A stretch of 64,000 nt of DNA from Paenibacillus glycanilyticus NBRC 16618 (GTDB lineage: Bacteria; Bacillota; Bacilli; Paenibacillales; Paenibacillaceae): positions 1 to 64,000 of the forward strand of contig NZ_BILY01000023.1 in assembly GCF_004000805.1 (NCBI RefSeq). Direction: 5' to 3'. Of the stretch, positions 26,927 to 34,250 are shown piece after piece; positions within the stretch are counted from its first letter, which is position 1, and every line of letters starts with the position of its first letter. Both the position numbers and the translations under genes were made by a program. Under the pieces are notes generated by a model that worked only from the letters and a program-made list of their open reading frames with translations, searched no databases and was not told the origin of the DNA.

Positions 26927-28680
26927 TGCCCGTTCCTCCCACTTCCATTTGAAGGCGACAGCCGGATATCAAAGGTCCGGTCATACGGGGTCAGCACATT
27001 TACCACAAGCGTCTGGCAATCAGCCGGATAGGCTGCTCCGCGAATCGACTTCATCCGGTGCTCATGGGCGCCGCCGTCGAGCTCCATCCAGTCTTCGCCA
27101 GCCTTGAACGATACGGTGCCTTCTTTCCAAAATTCGGTTCCGGTCTCGGCTGGCGCCCGATCTCCTCCGCTAAACTCTCCGTCCTTCCCAAAGATAAAGG
27201 AAATCTGGGTCAACAGCACATCCGGCTTGTCGCAGCGTACGCGAAGTCGCCAGCCTTCAACGGTTTCAGTCAGCTCCACCTGCACCTGATGCTGCTGCAG
27301 GTGAGTGACCTCGCGCAGCTGATGCGGCAAAAGATACCAAGGGCTCACTTGCTCTGCAGCTGATCCAGGCAGTCTGTCGGCGGCAATCGGTCCATAATAG
27401 CCCTTTGACTCCGAGCCTGTTAGCTTATATCCATTCTCGAGCTGCTCCAGCTCGTTCATCTTGATAAAGCCCGGCTCAAACGAGCTGCTCACTTGCACCC
27501 CAAGCAGCTGAGCTTTTCCGTGGCGCAGCGCAAAGATGGAATTGGTCTCCGCCATAACCGTCAGGCTGGTTTGCCCCTCCCGCTGCCGGGCGACCGGTGC
27601 GCCAAATTCCGGATGGAGCCGGCTGTGATAGATTTTCCCGCCATGTCCGGCTGCGTCCATCCGGCCTAAATAATGCTTCCTGTCGAATTGCCCGTTAATG
27701 ACAACCTTGTAGGACTCCGGCAAATGGCCAGCCTCAACCGTTGAGCTGCGCAGCTCCGGGTGCAGCAAAAGGCCGAGCAAAGCGTTGTTGGGAATCGCGC
27801 CCGGATGGGTGGAAGACTCCGCGCCCAGCTTGGCAAGCGCGGCGAACAAAGGATCCTTGTCGTATTCGGCCATCAGGCAGGATACGAACAAATAACCCGA
27901 CATATCGTATTTATGGCCAAAGTCCTGCCTGCCGGAATAATCCGTTACGACTTCCCCGTCCGGATGAATCAGGTAAGCCATCATCCGCAAATTGCGGCGA
28001 ACCGGCTCCAGCAGCTCGGGATGGCCAAGCAGCTCGGCGGTATGGTACAGCATCACGTCGCTTACGCCGTTGTAGATCCCGTTGCTTCGTTCCGTCCACT
28101 CGCCGTCCTCCGTACAATCGATCCCTTCCGCGAGCCAGGCTTCGGCGCGGGCAATCAAAGCCTCATTGCCGGTAATCGTGTACAGGAAGCCAAGAGCAGC
28201 CGTCAGCACCCAGCGGTGATTAGGAGTATGGCAGCCACCGGTAAGCATTGCCGGGACCGATTGTTCCAGGAATCGCCTAATATTCCGGCATACGGGCTCC
28301 AAAGCCGCCCAATCATGCATGTCGAGCAGCTCGTAAAGCTGAGCAAGCCCAACAACGGCAAACGCCGTATCCGGCGGCGAATGCATATTCGTCCAGCCCG
28401 GGGAGATCGTGCCGTCGGCATGCTGCTGGCGGACAATAAAAGCCGCCGCCCGATCCAGGCTGGCAAGCAGCTTCTCGTCATGATAGTAACGGGAATCCGC
28501 ATTCACCAGCGCACAGCCCCAAATAGCCATTACGGCTAACGTGCCGGTATGGGTAGCAAACGGAATTCCGCTGTCCGGATCCGCTACCCCGCCATCAAAA
28601 CGGCTTTGACTGTCGTTTATTTGATTATCCAAGCCTCGCGTAACCCAATCATCGTTAACGGCCACAAGCTTCTCGTACAT
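26923..28680 (-). CDS. Putative toroid-fold polysaccharide-active enzyme
   Basis: A 585-aa protein without a signal peptide. Residues 1-320 look like an alpha-toroid with repeated helices and conserved-looking motifs S-P-P-D-T-A-F, G-G-C-H-T-P-N-H-R-W (His and Arg suited to catalysis) and E-R-S-N-G-I-Y-N-G-V-S-D. The rest is beta-rich. This toroid-plus-beta-sandwich layout is seen in many polysaccharide lyases and some hydrolases, but I could not name the family. An earlier ATG at 28687-28689 overlaps the previous stop; the ATG at 28678-28680 is better spaced (9 nt) from GGAAGG. It is coupled to the GH105 gene by a 4-bp overlap and may supply its unsaturated substrate. Confidence 0.7.
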   Translation of the reverse strand: MYEKLVAVNDDWVTRGLDNQINDSQSRFDGGVADPDSGIPFATHTGTLAVMAIWGCALVNADSRYYHDEKLLASLDRAAAFIVRQQHADGTISPGWTNMHSPPDTAFAVVGLAQLYELLDMHDWAALEPVCRNIRRFLEQSVPAMLTGGCHTPNHRWVLTAALGFLYTITGNEALIARAEAWLAEGIDCTEDGEWTERSNGIYNGVSDVMLYHTAELLGHPELLEPVRRNLRMMAYLIHPDGEVVTDYSGRQDFGHKYDMSGYLFVSCLMAEYDKDPLFAALAKLGAESSTHPGAIPNNALLGLLLHPELRSSTVEAGHLPESYKVVINGQFDRKHYLGRMDAAGHGGKIYHSRLHPEFGAPVARQREGQTSLTVMAETNSIFALRHGKAQLLGVQVSSSFEPGFIKMNELEQLENGYKLTGSESKGYYGPIAADRLPGSAAEQVSPWYLLPHQLREVTHLQQHQVQVELTETVEGWRLRVRCDKPDVLLTQISFIFGKDGEFSGGDRAPAETGTEFWKEGTVSFKAGEDWMELDGGAHEHRMKSIRGAAYPADCQTLVVNVLTPYDRTFDIRLSPSNGSGRNGQ

Positions 28681-28685
28681 CGTAA

Positions 28686-29381
28686 TCATCCTTCCAATGG
28701 CTCCTTCAAGCCGGCAAGTGTATGTCTGATCGTTGCCAATTCCGCTTCGATCCTATCCGGTATTTCCTCGTACAGCGATTTCCATGGAACAAACAGGTTT
28801 TCCTGCTCCGCAAGCTCGTAAGGAACAAATTCGAAGGACGGCGTAAAGCGGTGATAGCTCTGCTGATAGACGCGGACCAGCTCGCTCGTCTTGTCATCGT
28901 AGTTTCCCTTGGCCGTATACCAATCCGGAAGCGTCAAGCCGTCCCTGCCTGCCCCTTCCTCCGTCGCCGTTCTTGCGCTTGGCAGCAGTTCGAATAAGAC
29001 GGGCAGCGGCGAGAAAGCATGCTTCCCCGGCTGGGAATAGACGCTTACCGTCTTTCCCGCGAGGTTCGAGCGGTCCGGCAGCAAAGCCTTCAAGTACTTG
29101 CCGTGAAAGCTGGCTTCGGCATCCGCTACCCCACCGTTCCTATCGACGTAAACCCACACATGCTCGAGCTCATACAAATGCTGAATGTCATAATCCCAAT
29201 AAATAGCGAATTCAATCACATAATCAATACCGTCAGCGAGTTGCTCGAACCTGCGCGGAAAGGAAGGGGATTTCTCTCCCCGATGAAGAACAGAAACCCC
29301 AACCCGTACCGGGTAAAAGGGTTCCTGTTTATCGAAATATAACCGCGGAGCGTATGCTGCCAATTGGCGGATATCCATCAT
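28686..29381 (-). CDS. Unrecognised 231-aa protein in uronate-type locus
   Basis: I do not recognise this family with confidence. It is a soluble protein without signal or membrane segment. Motifs that look conserved are Y-A-P-R-L-Y-F, Y-E-L-E-H-V-W-V-Y-V, A-S-F-H-G-K-Y and V-Y-S-Q-P-G-K-H-A-F-S-P, rich in His and Glu and possibly metal-binding. They recall, weakly, the Vps62/DUF946 pattern (E-H-V then S-x-H-G). The gene starts directly after the stop of the isomerase gene and abuts the toroid-enzyme gene, so it is firmly in the operon. The start has GGAGG 5 nt upstream. Confidence 0.65.
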   Translation of the reverse strand: MMDIRQLAAYAPRLYFDKQEPFYPVRVGVSVLHRGEKSPSFPRRFEQLADGIDYVIEFAIYWDYDIQHLYELEHVWVYVDRNGGVADAEASFHGKYLKALLPDRSNLAGKTVSVYSQPGKHAFSPLPVLFELLPSARTATEEGAGRDGLTLPDWYTAKGNYDDKTSELVRVYQQSYHRFTPSFEFVPYELAEQENLFVPWKSLYEEIPDRIEAELATIRHTLAGLKEPLEG

Positions 29382-30332
29382 CTAGCCTCCGATTACCGCA
29401 AGCTTCCCGAGCAGCCGGTCATGGCTAAGCTCGATTTCCTCCGGCGTGCATGCCGCTTTCAGCTCGTACACCTTGACGGGAGCGGCAGCGATAATCGGGA
29501 GGAAGCGGTCAAAATAATTCATGTCGCCGCTATGCACGTAAGGGCACCAATGATCCGACAGGCCAACCGTCTCGTGAATATGAATGCCGACGACATGATC
29601 CTTAATCGCTTCCATATCGCGGGCGTTATCGTACAGCCCCATCCGTTCCATCATCATGCCATGGCCAAAATCGTACCATAACCCGACGCGTGCGCCCTTC
29701 AGCCGGTCGAAGACCGTCTTCGCTTCTCTTAACGTCGGCATTTGATAGCAGCGCGAGCGCGTTTCGATGCCGATGGATACGTCTAAGCCTTTGGCCTCGA
29801 GCCGGTCGCATGCTTCCTCGAGACTGTCCCCAATCCGGTCAAGATAACGGCCGGCGAGCGTTTCCCTGCGGTCGAGCATTTCGCTCCACAGCTTCAGATA
29901 AGCAGCCGATTCGGGGCCTTGCTCGCTGTAGATCTTTTTGAGCTCCTGATCGATGTTGTAGTCGAACGGAACCTCTCCCGGATGGACCACAACCGCTTTT
30001 GCGCCATAACGATTCGCGTATTCGGCAGAGCGGAGCAGCAGCTCAATCGAACGCTGACGCTTCTCTTCGTCGTCGAAGCCAAGCAGAACCGAATCGGTAC
30101 CGTAATCGGGATCCGCCACATGCGGGAACGTATTATGCACGCTCGATACCCCGATTTCTCCCCGTTCAATCATCGGTTCAATCGTTGACAGCAGCTCGCT
30201 CGTCACATTGTAGTTCAGCTCGACGTAACGGAAGCCAAGCTCCCGAATCTCTTCGATCATGCCGCTGCCCGTTTGATGCCTTTTAATATTCCAGCAGGTT
30301 GAGAACGAATATTGTCCTTTGTCCTTCCCCAT
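29382..30332 (-). CDS. Sugar phosphate isomerase/epimerase-like TIM barrel
   Basis: A 316-aa protein of the xylose-isomerase-like/AP-endonuclease 2 fold. It has Y-V-E-L-N-Y-N, V-S-S-V-H-N-T-F-P, V-V-V-H-P-G-E-V, I-G-I-E-T-R, L-W-Y-D-F-G-H-G and V-G-I-H-I-H-E, the metal-ligand His/Glu/Asp positions of the family. It probably isomerises or epimerises a sugar or sugar acid released by the GH105 step. The ATG at 30330-30332 is 9 nt from GGAGG and is preferred over one three codons earlier. The next gene begins immediately after its stop. Confidence 0.82.
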   Translation of the reverse strand: MGKDKGQYSFSTCWNIKRHQTGSGMIEEIRELGFRYVELNYNVTSELLSTIEPMIERGEIGVSSVHNTFPHVADPDYGTDSVLLGFDDEEKRQRSIELLLRSAEYANRYGAKAVVVHPGEVPFDYNIDQELKKIYSEQGPESAAYLKLWSEMLDRRETLAGRYLDRIGDSLEEACDRLEAKGLDVSIGIETRSRCYQMPTLREAKTVFDRLKGARVGLWYDFGHGMMMERMGLYDNARDMEAIKDHVVGIHIHETVGLSDHWCPYVHSGDMNYFDRFLPIIAAAPVKVYELKAACTPEEIELSHDRLLGKLAVIGG

Positions 30333-30377
30333 GACTTTCATCCTCCAGATACATAGCGGCGTTTGCCGCCTCTTTGG

Positions 30378-31253
30378 TTAACCTTTTACCGCGCCAAGCA
30401 TAACGCCGTTTACGAAATAGCGCTGCAGCCACGGGTACACGATCAGGATTGGTACGGTTGCGAAAATAACGCTTGCCGCCTTCAGGCTTTCCGGCTGCAG
30501 CATTTGGCGTCCGCTTGCGCCTTCCGCCGCGATCAAATCGGTGACCATGTTGTTCTGAACAAGCTGGTACAGCTTTAATTGGAGCGGATACAACTCCGGG
30601 CTTGTAATGTACATCAGCGTATCGGTAAAGCCGTTCCAACGGCCTACCGCATAGAACAAGCTTAGCGTAGCGATAACCGGCATCGACAGCGGCACGATAA
30701 TGCTCGTTAACGTACGGAAATAAGAGCTGCCGTCGATCTCCGCCGATTCTTCAAGCGAATCGGGAATATTTTGAATAAACGTAATCAGAATAATCAGATA
30801 AAACGGGCTGATTAGTCCCGGCAGCACAAGCGCCCAAATCGAGTCGAGCAGGTGCAGATTGCGCACAAGCATGTATTCCGGAATAATGCCGCCGCTGAAA
30901 AACATCGTGATGATGATAATAAACATGACAACCTTGCGGCCTTTTAATTTGGTTTTGGCCAGCGGGTACGCTGCCGCAATCGACATCACCATGCAGAGCA
31001 CGGTGAACAGAACCGTCAGCAAAATCGTAAAGCCGAGTGAACGGATCATCGACATGTCCGTGACTACCTGCTTGTAAGCACCCCAATTGATTTCTACCGG
31101 ATAAATACTGACATCGCCTGACATAATAGCGCGCGACGAGCTTAAGGAAATCGCAATTATATGAATAAACGGAGCCAGACATATCAGCACGAATAGAAGT
31201 ATCGCAAGAGTGTTAATCAAGTCAAATGACCGGCTGGCGTTTCGATCTCTCAT
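30378..31253 (-). CDS. Sugar ABC importer permease, LplC type (third system)
   Basis: A 291-aa membrane protein with about six helices, EAA loop L-E-E-S-A-E-I-D-G-S-S-Y (the second Ala replaced by Ser) and C-terminus R-Y-F-V-N-G-V-M-L-G-A-V-K-G. AAAGGAG is about 10 nt before the ATG. It follows its partner by 36 nt and precedes the isomerase gene. By eye it is closer to the second system's permease than to the first. Confidence 0.9.
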   Translation of the reverse strand: MRDRNASRSFDLINTLAILLFVLICLAPFIHIIAISLSSSRAIMSGDVSIYPVEINWGAYKQVVTDMSMIRSLGFTILLTVLFTVLCMVMSIAAAYPLAKTKLKGRKVVMFIIIITMFFSGGIIPEYMLVRNLHLLDSIWALVLPGLISPFYLIILITFIQNIPDSLEESAEIDGSSYFRTLTSIIVPLSMPVIATLSLFYAVGRWNGFTDTLMYITSPELYPLQLKLYQLVQNNMVTDLIAAEGASGRQMLQPESLKAASVIFATVPILIVYPWLQRYFVNGVMLGAVKG

Positions 31254-31289
31254 GTCTTACCGCTCCTTTCCCGTTTTCGATAGCATAGA

Positions 31290-32198
31290 TTACAGAATAC
31301 TTTGATCCGCCAATTTTTTGGAGGCATAGTTCGCGCCAAGCACGAAGACGAGTCCAACAAGAGCCTGGAATAAACCAACTACGGTAGCAATCGTATATTG
31401 CCCGGATTCAATGCCGATGCGGTACACGAAGGTACTGAGCACATCCGCGTAATCCCGAACGGCCGTATTGCCGATAATGTAAGGACGTTCAAATCCGATC
31501 GCAATCATATGCCCCAGGTTGATAATCAGGAGAGTTACGATCGTTGGTTTCAGCGATGGAAGCGTAATGCTCCAAATTTTTCTGAGACGGCCCGCGCCGT
31601 CCACGTCTGCCGCTTCGAACAACTCCCTATTAATACCCGTAAGAGCCGCCAGATAAATAATCGTGCCCCATCCGGCACTTTGCCAGACGCCAACGGCCAA
31701 GTAAGTAATAAGCCAATCCTTCTTATCCGTCAGAAACGGTATGGCATCAAAGCCAAGCGACGTAATGATGTTGTTGATCATGCCGGACTGCGTACCGAAT
31801 ACCTGCAATACGATACCGCCGATTATGACCCAGGAAATAAAATGCGGAATGTACAAAATCGTTTGCGACAGCTTTTTGAACCAACCTATTTTCAGCTCAT
31901 AGAGCATAATGGCCAGAAAGAGTGGAGCCGGGAACGATACAATGAGGTCCAAGAAGTTAAGCATCAACGTATTGCGCAGTACCTTGTAAAAGTCCGGCAT
32001 CGCGAACACTTCCCTGAATCCGTCTAAGCCGATCCATTCGCTGCCGTTAATGCCCTGGAAAAAGTTGAAGTCTTTAAACGCGATCAGAATGCCGTACATC
32101 GGACCGTATTTGAAAATAATAAAGTAACTTACCGGTAGTACCAGTAGAGCATATAATTGCCAATATCTGCGTAAATACGAGAGTCCTTTCAATGCCAT
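31290..32198 (-). CDS. Sugar ABC importer permease, LplB type (third system)
   Basis: A 302-aa membrane protein with Y-G-P-M-Y-G-I-L-I-A-F-K-D-F and EAA loop F-E-A-A-D-V-D-G-A-G-R. The ATG at 32196-32198 follows AGGGG closely and gives the usual 13-residue front before the first helix. Longer frames starting at 32261 (TTG) or 32252 (ATG) are possible, but their extra 21 residues are unlike the family. Confidence 0.87.
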   Translation of the reverse strand: MALKGLSYLRRYWQLYALLVLPVSYFIIFKYGPMYGILIAFKDFNFFQGINGSEWIGLDGFREVFAMPDFYKVLRNTLMLNFLDLIVSFPAPLFLAIMLYELKIGWFKKLSQTILYIPHFISWVIIGGIVLQVFGTQSGMINNIITSLGFDAIPFLTDKKDWLITYLAVGVWQSAGWGTIIYLAALTGINRELFEAADVDGAGRLRKIWSITLPSLKPTIVTLLIINLGHMIAIGFERPYIIGNTAVRDYADVLSTFVYRIGIESGQYTIATVVGLFQALVGLVFVLGANYASKKLADQSIL

Positions 32199-32285
32199 CC
32201 ACCCCTGTCCGCTTACGATGTGCCGGGAGACGAGAGCCTTATGCACGCCCATCGTCCCCAAGCTTTTATATTGTAGGATCTGCCT

Positions 32286-33902
32286 CTATTTCATTGCCTC
32301 GTAAGCTTTTGTGCGTTCATCCAAAATCGCTTGACCGCCGTTTGCCATGTAATCCTTCATTACGGACTCGTAAGTGCTCTCGAATTGGTCCGGTTTCGCC
32401 ATTGTTGTCTTTACAATGATTTCATTGAGCTTATCACGTAAAGCCGTGCCGTATTTCGCCTGCGCTTCAATCGGATGGTCGAATAGAACAGGCTTGATTG
32501 TGTCGGATCTGGAAATGGTGAGCGCTTTGCGTGTCTCATCCTGGTAAGCCTCAGGCATGCCGTATACGTAAGCCTCTACGTTCTTGTCCGCATCGCCAAG
32601 CTGCTTGCCGTTTGAGATAATCGCCATATCGCCCCAGTTGTAGATGCGGTTCTTCACATCGTCCGATGCATCTGTTTTTACAATAGGAACGCCGTTCTGA
32701 AGCGTATAATTCTCGCCTTCGACGCCATTCTGCATGTCGAACAGGTTGCCCTCCGAAGCCATCCAGTCAAGGTATTTAACGGCTTCCACCGCATGCTTGC
32801 TGCTCTTAGGAATCATTAAATACATGCCGATTGGCGCATATTCCGGTTTCGGATGCTTGCCTTCCGAGTTGGTATAAACATCAATTGCCGACAGCTTTGC
32901 ATCAGGAATATTTTTCTGAAGCGTTGCATACGTGCCGTCCGCATAGAAAGGATTCATGTCATCCTCGCTGTAGAAACCGATTAAACCTTTTGCGGCATCC
33001 TCTCCGAGCTTCTTCTTATCCTCGTCAAGACTGAAATCAGCGCTCATAAGCCCTTCGTTGTAGAGCTTATTCATGAACTGCAGCGCATCCTTGAAGCCTG
33101 GCAGCAGCACCGGATAATCATTGGAACCAAGCTGCTGCGTTAAGGTGTATCTTTGTTCCTCTGTCACAGGTTGGATGAAGGACCAGATTAAGGGCTCGAA
33201 TTGGGCCGGTGCAAGCGCCATGCCAAGCGGAATGACTTTGCCTCCGGTTTGACCCGGATCTTTTTCCTTAAACGCCTTCAGGGTATTGTAAAGCTCGTCG
33301 GTTGTTGTTGGAACCGGAAGGTTCAGCTTATCGAGCCAATCCTGACGGATAAAAGACGAGTATTTGCCAAGATGCGAGCGTTTCGCCGGCAGAGCAAACT
33401 GTTTCCCTTGATATTGTCCGTAAGCAAGGGTTTCATCGCCAAGGAATTTCTTCAGGTTAGGACCGTATTGATCAAGCAGCTCGCCAAGATCCGTTAGACC
33501 GCCTTGCTGCGCGTACCGGTAGAATGTGCCCGAGTCGTAAGTAAATACGATATCCGGAACGTCGCTGCCGCTAGCCATCAGTACGTTCAGCTTCTGAACC
33601 TCTTCCGAGCGCGGAATCGGTACGAATTGTACATTGATGTTGTTTGGAGTACCGAATTTGTCCTGTACAAGCTTCGTCAAGTAGTTGTTCGTAATGGTAG
33701 AGCCTGCAGGAGAATTGCCCCGGTCGAATACTTCAACCTTTAATGTCGAGGCTTTGCCGCTGGAAGCTTTGTCGCCTCCGTTAGATTCATTGGCTTTCTC
33801 GTTACCGCCGCTGTTGCTGCATGCGCTGAGCAGCATCGTGCCTACGAGCGTAGCCGTTAATAGAGTGCTGGCTGTCTTTCTACCTTTTCTGCTTTGCTTC
33901 AT
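32286..33902 (-). CDS. Sugar-binding lipoprotein of the third ABC importer
   Basis: A 538-aa LplA-type binding protein. The lipobox L-L-S-A-C is near residue 28, followed by a Ser/Gly/Asn linker. GAGGGG precedes the ATG. It opens a minus-strand locus of binding protein, LplB, LplC, isomerase, two unrecognised proteins, GH105 and MgtC-like protein with gaps of 0-90 nt. From the GH105 gene the cargo may be a uronic-acid-containing oligosaccharide; this is inference. Confidence 0.9.
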   Translation of the reverse strand: MKQSRKGRKTASTLLTATLVGTMLLSACSNSGGNEKANESNGGDKASSGKASTLKVEVFDRGNSPAGSTITNNYLTKLVQDKFGTPNNINVQFVPIPRSEEVQKLNVLMASGSDVPDIVFTYDSGTFYRYAQQGGLTDLGELLDQYGPNLKKFLGDETLAYGQYQGKQFALPAKRSHLGKYSSFIRQDWLDKLNLPVPTTTDELYNTLKAFKEKDPGQTGGKVIPLGMALAPAQFEPLIWSFIQPVTEEQRYTLTQQLGSNDYPVLLPGFKDALQFMNKLYNEGLMSADFSLDEDKKKLGEDAAKGLIGFYSEDDMNPFYADGTYATLQKNIPDAKLSAIDVYTNSEGKHPKPEYAPIGMYLMIPKSSKHAVEAVKYLDWMASEGNLFDMQNGVEGENYTLQNGVPIVKTDASDDVKNRIYNWGDMAIISNGKQLGDADKNVEAYVYGMPEAYQDETRKALTISRSDTIKPVLFDHPIEAQAKYGTALRDKLNEIIVKTTMAKPDQFESTYESVMKDYMANGGQAILDERTKAYEAMK

Positions 33903-34198
33903 TCGAATCCAACCCCTCTTTCATCCCTTTTCGATTTGCTTCCTGCACCCGGTGTAAATGTATTGAACACGCTTACATGCATCGCTGCCGGCCCGTGTTT
34001 GGGAAGTGCCCTCAGTATGGCACGGGCTGCGGGAAAGTGACAATAAACCAGTTTCGGCGATGCAAACCTTTCCGCCAATTCCTTGCCCCGCAAGGCTTTT
34101 GATGCCTCGCATAAATCATTTTCCCGACATAAACCGTATCGCAAAAAGCCCGTAATAAAGCCGTTTCCCGCGATAAACTTTGCGTTGTAAAAAGAAAA
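33903..34198. promoter_or_regulatory. Promoter region of the third importer locus, with cre-like site
   Basis: This gap has no convincing gene. TGAACACGCTTACA (33964-33977) is one base from the cre consensus and 62 bp upstream of the binding-protein start. A hairpin with 7-bp arms (33991-33997 and 34021-34027) lies just upstream of it. No clear -35/-10 pair was found. The remainder shows several short runs such as TTTCCCG and CGATAAA(C) but no defined repeat. Confidence 0.45.
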
Positions 34199-34240
34199 CA
34201 ACGGCTGTCCGAATAGATTTCTTTATCCGGAACGCCGCTG
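34199..34240 (-). terminator. Probable terminator of the YesS-like gene
   Basis: Arms 34199-34211 and 34228-34240 pair over 13 positions with three mismatches, 11 nt after the stop at 34251. The minus strand then reads TTGTTTTCTTTTT. Confidence 0.7.
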
Positions 34241-34250
34241 TCGTCAGCAC

